A stretch of DNA of 64,000 bases from Paulownia fortunei (Eukaryota; Streptophyta; Magnoliopsida; Lamiales; Paulowniaceae): the NCBI GenBank assembly GCA_019321725.1, contig CM033121.1, positions 7,564,001 through 7,628,000 on the forward strand, written 5' to 3'. Positions 1-12,269 of the stretch are shown here, one piece after another. A model generated the notes under the pieces. The model did not search any database. It saw only the letters and a program-made list of their open reading frames with translations, and was not told where the DNA came from. Made by a program: the position numbers and the translations under genes. The first letter of the stretch is position 1. Every line of letters starts with the position of its first letter.

Positions 1-234
1 CCGATTAGTGCATAGTTGTAAATTTCAACATATAAATTTACAGGTTCAGCAAATATGAAGGGGGAAAAATAAAGAGAGAAAATAAACAGTTGTTCCACAA
101 AGAATCATCTAAAGGAGTATACCAGAAAAATATTACCAGAATTCACAACAAAATTTGGCCCCAACAAGCATAAATGAGTCCAACTCATAAATAATATTAG
201 CACAAATTTCAAAATAATATTCACTCCATACTAC

Positions 235-1502
235 CTCATGTTCCTTTGAGTTTTTATTAAGCTCCATAAAATTTTTCTGGGAATCATATTGACCAGAGTG
301 GTAGAAACATCTTTTTAGGAACTGTTCCATCTTTTCACCACAATTTTCCCTGAAAAATCATAAGAATCACTAGCATGAGGTAATATCCAATCAATGCAAT
401 AACCTAAGATGGTAATCACTTAAGATAGAAGAAGGGGCAATATCAAATCACAAGCAGAATGAGAGCAGGTCATTCTTGCTAACCAATAGTTCTCGATTCT
501 GCATCAGTCATCTCACCACGGGCATAAACAAAGATAGTGAAGTGCTGAAAGCAATGAGAAAACAGTAAAATATTGATCTATTTTGGTTGAAATCAAGCAC
601 CACACACTTACGGACAAAATTTTCATATTTAAATCCTCCAGTTTTGTAATGCATTTGCATACAAATATTTGGGCAAGCAAAAGTGAGACATGGTAGCATG
701 GATGCGAAGCAGACCTCAGGAAGGCAATGCTCATAGTAAAGTGCAAAAACGAGCAGGAAATATCTTCTTCTTGGCAAGGTCCCCAGACGCCTCAGAGGCT
801 TCTCGTGTTCCTCTGGAAGGGTAACTGACAACAACCCCTCTTTCAATTTTCTCGAAGGACCTTCGTCGGTTGCAGCCATTTTAGTGGCCAAAGCACCTAA
901 AAAATTTAAACATTTAGATGTGACAAACAAAATGTGAGTATATCATGTCACAAATTTTACATGCACAAATGCAAAAACCAATTTCAGGATTGCAATGACT
1001 ACATACAAATTATACAATTACTAAATGAATAAATAAATTAAAAAAAACCAACAAAAAGAAACTTCATTTTCTTAATATGTTATCATTTTTTATATTAAAA
1101 TGAGGAAAGGAAAACCGTAATCAAGTTCAAGGATTCTGCCCTTTTCTGGTGTATCAAAAAGCACTAAGAAAGTCAAATACTGAAATTTCACAGAACTCCG
1201 TATAAAAGATCTAGTCTTTTCACTTTTCCAGGTTCTGACAATTCAAATGAAATCAAAATATCTCAACCATAACTTCTGCAGATCAGCACCAAAATAAAAA
1301 AACCCATTAAAGAAAATAAATCCAAAAACATAAAGGAAGGGAGTAGGGAGAGAGAGAGAGAGAGAGAGAGGGGATTTACTAAGCTCGTAAAGTATACAAA
1401 CAATGTAAAACATGAACATTTTGCACTGGTTCATCAATTAAAAAAAAAAAAAAGATACAGAAAGAAGCAGGTGAACAAATTCAAGGGTATTACAAACTAA
1501 CC
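235..1502 (-). CDS. Unrecognised multi-exon gene model, partial at left edge
   Basis: I do not recognise the product. Four minus-strand blocks join with consistent splice phases. A block ending at 1502 stops at a GTTAGT donor and contains the short start MQDG. An exon at 896-612 has a TTTTTTAG acceptor and a strong GTAAGT donor, and encodes a basic, Pro/Arg-rich stretch ([19 protein letters not shown]). A 28-nt microexon at 544-517 has CAG and GTGAGA borders. An exon at 350-235 has a TTTTTCAG acceptor and ends at GTAGTA, encoding [14 protein letters not shown]. The last part continues beyond base 1. An alternative donor after CLPE (near 716) would shorten the second exon. No domain is obvious. 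Phase agreement across three introns is the main support; a decayed gene or chance remains possible. Spacers between blocks are T-rich in the sense orientation, as plant introns are. Confidence 0.35.
1346..1372. repeat. GA microsatellite
   Basis: An almost pure (GA)n run lies inside the putative first intron of the left-edge gene model. A poly-A run follows near 1439-1454. Confidence 0.9.
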
Positions 1503-1800
1503 ATCTTGCATGAGAATCACTTCGGACAAAGGGCTGCACTTGGATTGTAAAGAAACATTTTTTGACCCCAATCTTTGCTGAGAAATCACTGAAAAGGAAT
1601 ATTTGTGTGAAGCTGATGAAACCCAATAGAGGAAGTATTGGAATAAGCTGCTGATGAAGGACAGCAATGATTTGATGGAATTAAATGGTCTAATGAATTT
1701 ATCGAGTTGCACCCATGTTGCTGGGGTTTTGAGGGGGGTTGGTTTGGATTCCAAAGAAATTGGGGCTGGGATAGTATGTGGAATTCAATGAGCAATTGAC

Positions 1801-2130
1801 CAAATGAGTTTAGATTTTGTTAAACTCACCCTAACTCAATCCACTAGCATCTCTGCTATTGTTGCTTAGTATCCTACATAGTTTTCAATTTGAAATAAAG
1901 AAGTAGAATTATTTAATATATACTTAGCCTACAAATCACAAATTAAATTTTAAGTAACATTTAATATAGAAAAAACTCCCACAGCTTATTTTCTATTATC
2001 AACAATAAAAATTTCATTGTATCGTCCAAACTATTGGGAAAATTTCAATATTTTTGTTTCTTTAGAAATTTATCGCAAAATTAATATAACACCAACGATC
2101 AACCTATAATGGCATGAACATCGGATTCTA
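1801..2130. repeat. Dispersed block B, copy 1
   Basis: About 330 bp recognisably similar to 12600-12920 and 14380-14675. Shared landmarks in the same order: tagattttgttaaactca, cctacaaatcacaa, a 'caacatttga'-like tract, atttttgtttctttagaaa, and ataatggcatgaacat. It sits immediately upstream of the left-edge gene model. It has no coding capacity. Confidence 0.6.
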
Positions 2131-5100
2131 AGTATACATAGCTATTTGAAATTTAGCTTAGCTGCTCATAATAGCTCTATGAGTTGCTTAAACTTTTGCA
2201 ATAATCATTCTCTATGAGTTGCTTAGTACTACTTTAATTTCATCCTAGTCCTCATTCTCTCCTTTTTTGTTTTTTGCTTTGTTTTTTTTTCCACTCATGT
2301 ACCACAGCTAGTTGTCCTTTTTTAATAAAAGTAAGACCTGATTCATGTGAATGACAAGTCATTTGGATGCAAAAAACGCGCGCAGAGAGAGAGAGAGCTA
2401 GCTATATTTAGCAGATACAACTGAGGTCACTGATGCTATAATTCATCTTCTTCAATTGATAAGATTTGTGTGTGTGGGTGGGTGGGGTAAGGGTGTTTAG
2501 GAGAATCACAACCCCCACCCCCATGACTTGCTAGACACACGAAGTAGCGGACTTATTATTTAACAAAATTTACAACACAGTTTCAAGAAAATTTGCGACA
2601 CAACAATTCTTAGGAATAATTTTTAGCTTAAATAGAGTTGATCAATTAGATCTCCATATACATTATTCACACTTTTATACTTTTTATAAATCTTTGTATA
2701 GAGTCAACATCATGTAGAGATCCATTAATTAAAGTTTGTAAATAAGTAGTATCTATTTATTTTCTTTTGCCATCTTTAATAAAACACTATGTCCTACTAA
2801 TTTCAAGTGATATGTATAAATTGAGGATCATTACTTTAATCATCCACCCTTATTAGAATGCTTTTTATTTAAAAAAATTGGAATTTATAGAATAAGCCCT
2901 CAATTTTAAATATGTCTTACTAATTATTTAAATTTAACCCCCTAATAATTTCCAAAAGCTTGAACTTACAGAAATAGCCCTCAATTGTAAATTTCAACTT
3001 CCTTGATTATAGAGATTAGTCAACACATATATTATATACTTTTTATAGTCCATACTCTTTCACCTTAAACTAATACATAATTGCGAAAACGAAACTTGAT
3101 TACTTATGATATTTTTTGTACAAATAAATAAAAGTCACCACAAATTTATCTGCAAATCGATTACTTCATTAGTTACACTAAGAGATAAAATCATAGAAAA
3201 GTTTGATAAATTTCATCATACATGAGTCTTATGTTACTAAAAAAGTATTGTACACCACTTAAATAAATGGATTATTGAGAATGGTTTGAAGTTAACATAT
3301 TTTTGAATAAAAACTTAGTAGGGGGTTAGGGTAAGGTGACAAAAGGTTCGTTCAATTCTAAATTTGTCCTGATTGATTTTGAAATTATAAATGAGTTTCA
3401 GATATTAATTTCTTGATCCAACCCATTAAATATTATGTATTTTTTATTTACTATGTATGTTCATATATAATGTGTATATTAAAATATATTCTTACATACA
3501 CAATATAAATATAATATATTTAGAAATTAAAACAATAATATAAAATTGATAAATACTTTATGCTTTTTAATATATGTAAAATTAACAAATATGTTTGAAT
3601 TTTAGATTTTTAAAATTTTTTAAAAATGTACTCAGAAATTTGTAAATAATTATTTTTCAATATTAATATTTTATTTTTAAATAATTATTGCAATTTTATT
3701 TTTTAAAATATATAATTTTTAATAAAACTTCAACTTAAATTTGACCGGTTTCATTCTTAGTATTAGGATTGGAGGTGGCCCAAATCTCCAATTGGATGTG
3801 ACTTACTCTAAAGTGATTTTCCTAAAATGGCCTATATGATTCACCTCTCATATGGGCTGAGGTTTGAAAGTGTCTGCCTGTTCCAAGGTTAAAAAATCCG
3901 ACAGACTTTCTACCCTCTTGTCCCACATGATTCATCACTCGCCAGACCAATAGCCACAAAAATCTCCATTAAAATCATATATTCACGAACACATAATTTC
4001 AGATAATCTTAATCTTTTACTAATTTTAGATGTTCTTTGGAACATTTATTTATTTACAAAGTGGACCCTCAAAGCCAGATGGTCAAAATTCTACAGTTGT
4101 AAAACTGGTGTACACTTGAAGTAAAACTTTTTCTTAACCCATTAACAAATATGATATATTTATTGATGGTACTAATTCCACCTCAAATATTAACTTAGTA
4201 CTGGAGAGAGATTGGCCTTCTACAAGAAGAAAACTATTTCTACATGCAGAAGTGAACATCATTTTCCTAATTATATTAATGAAATAAAAAATTGAGCTAT
4301 TTTCAATTCAAAAATGCCCTTGTAAAAGCAAGAGACACCAAAAGAGTTGATTTCTGGGATAACCAATTCCATTAGCTAGGCCACACGAACACTATTGGAC
4401 CATGTTGGAGCTATATGGATTAGAACTCGACTAGACTAGCGTAATTCAATAATAATGGGTGAAATTCTAGGTAATGGACTGGGCTGGGAATTTTTCTACA
4501 TTGAAAATCAAGAACAACTCCAGGCTGAAGATGAAAATTCAAAGAAGTTACTTTGGAGGAAGGGATAGGAACAAGTAGTAAGAATTGTTTTACCATATCT
4601 GTGACTCTGATAGTTTTTCTGTTTTAGCTGTGCTTCTAAATTCACTAGCTGAGCCAAAATATGAATCCTGCTACCTGCTAAGCCCTGCAGCAATGGACCA
4701 GATTACGTTCTTTAGCTTTAGCTTTATATGTGGAATACCATGTGACCTACATTTCTATTTCTGTTCCCACATATTTGATGAGGGATCTTCTCCATCTACA
4801 TATTGTAACAAAGTTAAACTTTAGTCTATGGTTACTTCATACTTTTCTATTTTCTTATAGCCAATTATGTGTGTGCAAACAATGTAACTAAGTTCGTTCT
4901 ACGCCAGCCTAGAAGCAATGATCCTTTTTCATCATATTCCACTGAAAATGCAAATTGATGAAAATTTTCTAATGTAATTAAAAAATTTAAAATTTTGATC
5001 ATTCGAAATCGAGTCAATTAGTTGAAAATGTCTCTTGTTAGAATATATATTATGGATATAAATAGGTTTCTATACTCTTTTAATTAAAACTCGTATTATA

Positions 5101-5223
5101 TTCATATTATATATATATATATATATATATTTGTTTCTCGTGCATATTTTGAATTGCTGAATAATACTCTGTAATTTTGAATTAATTTCAAGTTGTACAC
5201 ATTCTGAATTGATTTCAAGTTGT
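2131..5223. other. AT-rich spacer without recognisable genes
   Basis: About 3.1 kb of AT-rich DNA with poly-purine and TG/GA tracts near 2383-2500 and an (AT)n run near 5108-5130. Short open frames at 4508-4824 on both strands have no recognisable domain and no convincing splice context. I see no gene here. Confidence 0.7.
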
Positions 5224-5870
5224 CACAATTTGCTCAAGTTTCAAAACCAGATTTTTGCAAAGTCTGGCCAAAGCAAGCTATTTCATCCATAAAATCAACG
5301 GAATGGCAGCAAAAGTCTTATCAAACTCCAAATTTAACAAGAAACATATACTATACTATGAGTAAGTGATTTTAACAATTTTTCATCTTTTCAATTGTCC
5401 TTCTCCAAGTAATGGGATTCGAGAAATATTTTTGTTTTTTGACATTAAAATATAAGGTTTATATTGTCAACAAACTTTTTTCAAATTCTTCATCATTGTT
5501 GTCTCATTAAGCATCAAAATACAACGATTTTTGAAATTATACACTTATTGCAAATTACGATTTTTAGTTTAATTTTTGTTACTAGTAAATCGTTGTTCTT
5601 TTGCCATATTTGATGGAAGGGGAAAAAAAAATAGCTTTTGTATAATAATAATTGGACTACAAAAAAGTGTTACATAGAAAATGTTATTGGATAGTAAAAA
5701 GTGATGGTGTCTATAACTCACCACATTATCCTCTAAAGAATGTAATGAAAGAATATAATTGGCAATATAGAGAAAGTGGCTTAATATATGGCTCGATGTG
5801 CTTTTCTCAATGAAAATGGTGTAATTGATATCCCCTTTATTATTTTCTGAGGTTACAACTTCATAATTCA
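5224..5870 (+). pseudogene. S-protein homolog (SPH, S1-like) relic 1
   Basis: This is a heavily decayed copy of the plant S1 self-incompatibility-like family of small secreted proteins. It aligns base by base with the better copy at 22.7-23.4 kb: the same upstream tract (cacaatttgctca... accagatttttgcaaagtc), the same ATGAGTAAG start near 5358, and the family core KVYIVN. The C-terminal half shows the stretch encoding SDGVYNS, PLKNV and KEYNW. A stop falls four codons after the start, and further stops and frameshifts follow, so no product is possible. Similarity to copy 2 continues past the coding part through the downstream 'ggctcgatgt' tract to about 5910. The unit was therefore copied as genomic DNA, not as mRNA. 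Confidence 0.75.
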
Positions 5871-6110
5871 ATTACATTTAAATAAATTAAGATCTCTATT
5901 TTTATGATATTTCATATTTAAGCAATTAATTTCTCCATATGTCATTTTTTATTTTTTATTTTTTCAAATGCAGTTTGTCCGTTTGATTTTTTGTTTGTGG
6001 TCATTTTAAATAGGACGTACATAATTTGTGGATCAGTTTTTCTTTCATCGTGCTTTAACAACATTGAATTTCTATATTGAGTAATATAAATACATCACTT
6101 AAAAAAATAG

Positions 6111-6262
6111 CATCAATTTTGTCGTCTTGTGTGTAACAAAAGAGATCGGGTTATAGAATATAAATTGGATTCCACGTATAAGAAAGCATCAATTTTGTCG
6201 TCTTGTGTGTAAGAAAAGAGATCGGGTTATAGAATATAAATTGGATTCCACGTATAAGAAAA
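6111..6262. repeat. Tandem duplication, 76-bp unit, two copies
   Basis: The unit starting catcaattttgtcgtcttg is repeated head to tail at 6111-6186 and 6187-6262. I see one internal mismatch (gtgtaacaaa versus gtgtaagaaa) and one at the end. No coding potential. Confidence 0.95.
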
Positions 6263-6417
6263 TGTGATTAGTTTAACTTTTGGTGGCTTTCACTTATGAG
6301 GAAATGTGGCAGCATGAAATTTATAATAGAGTGAACAAATGGCAAAAAGAAAGCAAAAGTTACTTTGCTCACCTAATAGTCTTTTAGTATAAATTTGCAG
6401 GCCATAATAAGAAGGTT

Positions 6418-6640
6418 ATCGGGATTAAGCAGTAGTTTGAGGGGGACTGATGCATTATGCGGGCAATGGCTTTTTTACTATTTATATGTATTTTTTGCAA
6501 TCTTGTGACCACAATAGTTATTGCCTCTCAATTAATTGGACTTTGTTAATTATCAAAACTATTAGTGGCAGCATTGAAGCTTTTTACACTTTATGTATGA
6601 TGTTGGTTCATAGTCTAAAATAGTATGAAATCAATCATTG
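6418..6640. repeat. Dispersed block C, copy 1
   Basis: About 220 bp similar to 13418-13640. Shared landmarks include ggattaagca, gatgcattatgc, tgcaatcttgtg, and tgatgttggttcatagtcta. It lies just before the gypsy-1 remnant. Nature unknown, non-coding. Confidence 0.6.
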
Positions 6641-6816
6641 AACATGCATTCCATACAAGTAATTCTAAATTTTGAATTTTTTTTCTTTTCTTTTACTTTC
6701 GTTTTCTGTTTCAAATTTTCAGGTATTGATCAAAAGCGAAAAGTGAAGCTACTAAACAAGTCTTAAAGCACTATAGCACACGCAAGAGAAAATATAGAGA
6801 ATAATAGAGCACTACG

Positions 6817-8290
6817 TGATTATGCTATGCCTATGGTCGTTGATACACTCTCGGGAATCAAACGCCCTGTCATTCAAGTAAATAATTTTGAGATCAAACC
6901 GACTATTGTTCAGATGATTTAGGCTAATCAGTTCTATTGATTAGCCAATAAAGATCCAGATGTACATATAGCTAGTTTTCTCGAAATTTATGATACGTTC
7001 AAGTACAATGGCATTACTAATGATGCCATTAGATTGAGATTGTTTCCATTTTCACTTCGGGACAAGGCCAAAATTTAGTTGAATTCTCTATCTGCAGGGA
7101 CAATCATTACTTGGGCACACTTAGCTCAAAGCTTTCTAACTAAGTTTTTCCCACCTGCTAAGACAACCAAGATGCGGAATGATATCACTATCTTTTCTCA
7201 ACATGACTTGGAATCTTTGTATGAGGCTTGAGAAAGGTACAAGAATCTATTGAGGAGGTGTCCATATCATGGTATACCAGATTGTTTGCAAGTGCAAACA
7301 TTCTACAATGGTTTAAGTGACTCAACTAGAACTTTAGTTGATGCAGCAGTTGACGGATCTCTTATGGGCAAAACACACGAGGAGGCCTATGATTTTCTCA
7401 AAACCATGGCTGCGAATGCTTATCAATGGCCTTTGGAGAGAATTGTACCAAAGAAATCATTTGGACTTTATGAGGTTGACGCATTCACTGCTCTCACTGC
7501 CCAAGTTGCTATATTGTCTTAGCAACTTAGCTCTTTTAATGTTAATCCGGTTCCCACATCAGTTGAGGTATGTAATTTTTGCAATGGTCCTCACCCAAGT
7601 ATAAAGTGTCAAGTTGGGAACCCATTTGCCCCATCTCAGCCAGACCAAGCATAGTTTGTGGGGAATGCTACTTGATAGAACAATCCATACTATAACACCT
7701 ACAATCTAGGATAGCACAATTATCCAAACTTTTCATGGATGAATGAACAAAGCATAGTGAGACCACCACTATCAAATTTTCAACCTCCAAATCAGTTTCA
7801 ACAGGCACCTAAAGTTTCTCTAGAAGATGCTCTTGCGCAATTCATGGCAAGGACAGAAGCAACATTGCATAAATAAGAGTCTTTTATTCAAAATCAATTA
7901 GCTTCTATCTGAAACTTAGAGGTTCAAATGGACTAAATTGCCAATATGTTAAGCGCAATACCTCAAGAGTTATTGCCTTGTAACATTGAGCCAAACCTAA
8001 ATGAGAATGTCAATGCTATTACTCTTTGTAGCATTGAGGAGTTGTTGAACCATGAAAAAAAATCAATTTACTAAGGAAGCTAACAAAAGAAAGTATAGTA
8101 GAGGAGTTTGCTGAAACTGCCGAAACTGGCGAAACACCAAACAAATATGTCAATAAACTAAAGTCGAAGTTATTTCCAGATAATTCTCCACCACATGTGC
8201 CTCATATCCCATTTCCTTAATAATTCCAGAAACAAAATCTAAATAAGCAATTCTCTATTTTTTTTGATATTTTAAAGAAATTACACATTA
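6817..8290 (+). pseudogene. gag: gypsy-1 gag (nucleocapsid precursor), broken
   Basis: Retrotransposon gag domain, which assembles the virus-like particle. Recognisable stretches in one main frame are IRLRLFPFSLRDKAKI, TKFFPPAKTTKMRNDI and LLRRCPYHGIPDCLQVQTF. A Cys-rich stretch CNFCNGPHPSIKC near 7570-7610 corresponds to the zinc knuckle. Several in-frame stops sit where the family has Trp or Gln (for example after KAKI and after LYEA), which fits G-to-A and C-to-T changes. The longest uninterrupted piece is 7250-7522. Downstream of 7900 the frame breaks up. Confidence 0.85.
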
Positions 8291-8310
8291 ATATTTCTTT
8301 TGTAGATGCC

Positions 8311-8892
8311 TTGGAGCAGATGCCTAACTGTGTGAAATTTATGAAGGAGGTCCTCTCCAATAGACAAAAGCTAGAGGAATATGAGATGGTGGCACTCAAT
8401 GGGGAATGTAGTGCTATTTTGCAAAAAAAGTTACCACCCAAGTTGAAAGATCCAGGGAGTTTTATGATTCATTGCACTATTGAAAATTTATTTATTGATA
8501 AAACTTTATATGATCTTGGTGCAAGTATTAATTTGATACATCTTTCTGTTTTTAGGAAACTTGGGCTTGAGACAGATAGGTCTATCAAGTATCCGAAGGG
8601 AATCATAGAAAACGTGTTGATAAAAGTTGACAAGTTCATCTGCCCAGTAGACTTTATTGTTCTTGACATGGAGAAAGATCGAGATATTCCAATCATTCTT
8701 GCTCGACCATTTTTATCAATCGAAAAAGCTCTTATTGATATGCAAAAAGGCCAGCTGACTTTGAGAGTTCAAGATGAACAAGTCACATTCAAAATCTTTA
8801 AGCCTATGAAGTACCTAAGCGGAGTTGATAGTTGTTTGCGAGTAGACGCTATTGATGAATGTATCCAAGTAACTACTCAAGCAAAACAATAA
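8311..8892 (+). pseudogene. gypsy-1 retroviral-type aspartic protease
   Basis: An open reading stretch of about 193 codons. The protease active-site region reads YDLGASINLI; D-L-G-A replaces the commoner D-S/T-G-A and is usual in Athila/Tat elements. It also has IPIILARPFL and ALIDMQKGQLTLRV. Compared with the family as I know it, about a dozen residues are missing between KLGLET and DRSIKYPKGI. That segment normally joins the active site to the flap, so the enzyme was probably inactive even though the frame is open. The upstream frame into gag is broken. The relic ends at a TAA, and no RT follows. Confidence 0.8.
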
Positions 8893-10579
8893 TTTGAGCC
8901 TTTAAAAAGTCTGTTCATTTGGATTTTCAAATAAAGATGACCTTGAAACTTTGAAATTTGTGCGCCAAGTGAGTTGGTGACGACTGAAAGGGTACACTGA
9001 TGGTGGAGGGAGCTTCAGTGAGTCTATGATCATTTTACTAGGCCTAGGGTGATGAGATCCGAAGACAGTCTATCTGAAGACTATAAACTAAGTGCTCTTG
9101 GGAGGTAGCCCAAGTGTTCTATATTTTCTTTTATTTTTATTGCGTAGTTTTTTTAGTTGTTTAATATTCAATTTTCCTTTTTAGTTTGACCAATTTTTTT
9201 GTTTTTTGTTTCAGGATCCAACTCAAGTTTGGGGGAGAATTTGTAAAATAAGGAATTATATACCACCAACTAATGAATGGACGTTCATCATTGTTCTAGA
9301 AGAGGATGAAATGAAGTTGAATTAACCAACACCATTCAGGAAAGTCTTCTATGCCTTATCTTACTTTATTTAATATTGAAGACAATGTTAGTTCTAAGTT
9401 TGGGGGTGGATGTCTGTGCTTCATTTGATCTTGTTTGTTTATAACGTTTGGAAATTGATGAATGTTATTTTTATGTATATGCTCGACTCTTGTGGTATTT
9501 TTACCTTTCTTGTTATTCTTTAATATCTAAATATCATCAAAATGCATGATTTCAATTTAAGTGCCAAATTCACTCATCTTTAAATCCTTTGAGTGTGTGT
9601 ATGTCTAGCATGTTACATCTAACTCTTTGCCACTCAGATTGATTTATGAAAAGTCAAACCAAATTATTGATCTCTTATTTATGTGATTTTTAACTCCATA
9701 TGTTTGCTTTCTATATTACTGTCCACTAATGTTGACTAACACAACATCAAGGATCACTAGGACTTTAAAAACTTGTAATGTGTGGCTAATGTAATGGTAG
9801 GATAAAAAATAATATAGTGGCTCAAATTATTCACAGCACATAACTATTCTAGACCATTGTTGAATAGCATAACCACTTCTTCGCCTCGCACCTTCAAGAA
9901 CCTTTCATCTCTTGATTAATCACACCACTTTATTCACTAAACTCCCTTTTTTAACATATTTTTTTTTAAATGCTATACTCCCAAACTTATTTGTTTTTAT
10001 GAACAATGAGTGTTTCACTATTCTCTTATCTTTCTTTACATTTTTTTAGGAGTTTTGTACAAATCACCATCTTTTCTTTTTCCAACCACTTTCAATGCTC
10101 AAAATGATGTCAATAGAATAGCCATGAGCTAAGCATGGGGTAATATATAAGATAAATAGTTTGTTTATTTCAATTATTTGGCTGAAATTGATTTGTAAGG
10201 TGACAAAGAAAATGGCTAAATAGGTTCAACAGAGGACACTAGAGATTATACATTATAAACAAGATGGCTTGAAAGGCTCAAATGGTCCAAAAATAGCCCA
10301 AATCACTTTCCTAATATTATGTAGTCTAGGATTTTGCCTCGAGGGACAATCAAACAAGTTTTAGAATTATATGAGATCATAAAAAAAGTATCAAGTTCAC
10401 ATAAATTTTTTTTAAGCGAGCAGAAAAACTAAATATTTAAGGCTATGTGCTCAAGTTATAAACTCACAATGATTTTCGAGGCTTATTTGGTTAGTATGTT
10501 TAATTATCAATTGTTATTTCACTTGTTTCATTTATTTCTTTTGTTCGAGGACTAGCAAAATGTTAAGTTTGAGGGTATT
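8893..10579 (+). other. gypsy-1 3' untranslated region and purine tract
   Basis: Non-coding. It contains the gypsy 3' landmarks 'cttgggaggtagcccaag' (about 9099), 'caagtttgggggaga' (about 9224) and 'gacaatgttagttctaag' (about 9380). It ends with the purine-rich tract aagtttgagggtatt just before the LTR. No open frame of note. Confidence 0.6.
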
Positions 10580-12170
10580 TGATGAGTGAATTTTATACCA
10601 ATTAATTGAATACCATTTGTTTAACTTTATGATTAGTTTTCAAGTGTTTATATTATTTTTTATACATTTAGTTTGAAATCTTGTAGGTAATGGCAAAATG
10701 AGAAGGAAATGGAAAGAAACAAAAACTTGGTTGAAATTTTGAAAGAACATACATTATGCTGCTACTGATAGCAGTGTTTGTATTTCAATCATAAGTCTTT
10801 TCTCTAATATCATATTGACTTAATTCTTGAGCTATTAGAAATATAAGAGATATATCTATAACTTTTATGTTTACTATAAGATTCAGTTCCTTCGATTTTA
10901 ATGAGAAAAATCGGATTCAAAATTCAACACTGGACTGAAACTTTCTGATATGATACATTTTGGTATTGTAGGCATAACTTTCTCCACAGATATCATATTG
11001 AGTTAATTTATAAAGATATAGAAATATAAGAAATCGAACTACAATTCGTATGAAGACACCAAAATTCAGTTTAGCTTAGAAAGTGGTAAATATCAATTGA
11101 CAGAGGCTATTGGTGCTGCAGAAACTGATTTTAAACAGCAAGGGCAATGCATAGGTGCTACCCTGTAGTGCCTTGGCGCTTCCAATCAGCTCCTAGGCAC
11201 TGCCAGACAGACAAGTAAGGTAAAATAGATATTTTTCCCTCTTTAGGGCTTCTCCCATCTATTTTGAGAGATTGCAAGGGCCTCCAAATTAGGTTTTTAG
11301 GAGAGGACAGAAGAGAAAATAAGTCAAGAAAGAAGAGAAGAAGAAGAGGAAATGTTTCTTTTAAGATTTAAGAAGAATACATTTACAAGGGAAGAAACTC
11401 ATCATACTTGCAAGTTCTATTTTATTTTCCTCTTTATTTCTTTAATTATGTTTATGAATATTGTTAAGTTATTATTTATTTTATCATCATGAATTCTTTT
11501 TTAAGGTGTGATTTAATCTAATTATGATTTTTATTATTGTTATAAATTCAATTTTTGATTTATTTTGCAAGTTGAGTTTTCTACATGGTTTTTAATGCTT
11601 TCAATTACTTGGCCACCAATTGAATAATTTGCTAATCATGGTGACACAGGAGGTGATATATGTGTGTAGTTTTATGTGTAGAAAATCATAAATTATATGT
11701 GAGATATGAATATACTTACATGGTTTGTGTAGTCATATTTGAGATCCATTGAACCTAATGAATTGTTAATTATTGTAATTCATATACGAATATAGTGGGT
11801 TGCCAATTGATAATATTTTCATTAAATATCGGGAGAGGCTAGTGAATAATTTAAGAATTTTCGACTATCACTTGAGAAATAAATTGAGATTGATGAGATA
11901 AATTATTCAATTCGGATTAATTATGGTGAACAATCATAACCTTAGGCTTTTAAGTTTTTTTTTCGTATTTCATTTTTAATTAATTTTTATTATTGGTTTA
12001 GTTTAGTTAAATTTAGTCACAAACATCCACTTTCGTTTATTCAAATAAAATTAGAGTTAACATAATTTCAGTACTTAATAATTCAACAGTTCTCATGCGA
12101 ACGATACTTACTTATCATTTTATTACTTGTTAATGATAACGTGCACTTGCGTTCAACTAAATCCGTAACA
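10580..12170 (+). repeat. gypsy-1 3' LTR
   Basis: It begins TGATGAGTGAATTTTATACC directly after the purine tract and runs to about ...ACTAAATCCGTAACA. The TGAT start and the 'gtgcacttgcgttcaac' tail are typical of this group. There is no partner LTR in the window, so the right border is inferred. Confidence 0.55.
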
Positions 12171-12269
12171 ACTACTCTCAGCTGGCACTTAGGAGCAACC
12201 ACTACTTTCATTTCTGTCGCCTTCCTAGCCACTGGCTATAACTCTTGGAAATCTTTAAACTTTGCGGGC

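Larger units (their letters stand above)
6670..12170 (+). mobile_element. Ty3/gypsy remnant (gypsy-1), gag and protease only, 5' truncated
   Basis: An Athila/Tat-type element by its gag and protease. It holds in order a pre-gag leader, gag, an aspartic protease, a long 3' untranslated region, a purine-rich tract and one LTR. There is no 5' LTR or primer-binding site to the left; block C lies there instead. Reverse transcriptase, RNase H and integrase are absent: the protease is followed directly by the 3' region with the usual gypsy 'caagtttggggg' tracts. Either RT to integrase was deleted or this is a non-autonomous gag-PR form. Many Trp and Gln codons have become stops. Confidence 0.75.

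Noticed and set aside
4508..4824. Opposed short open frames
   Set aside because: No domain, no splice context; the two strands cannot both be coding and neither looks protein-like.
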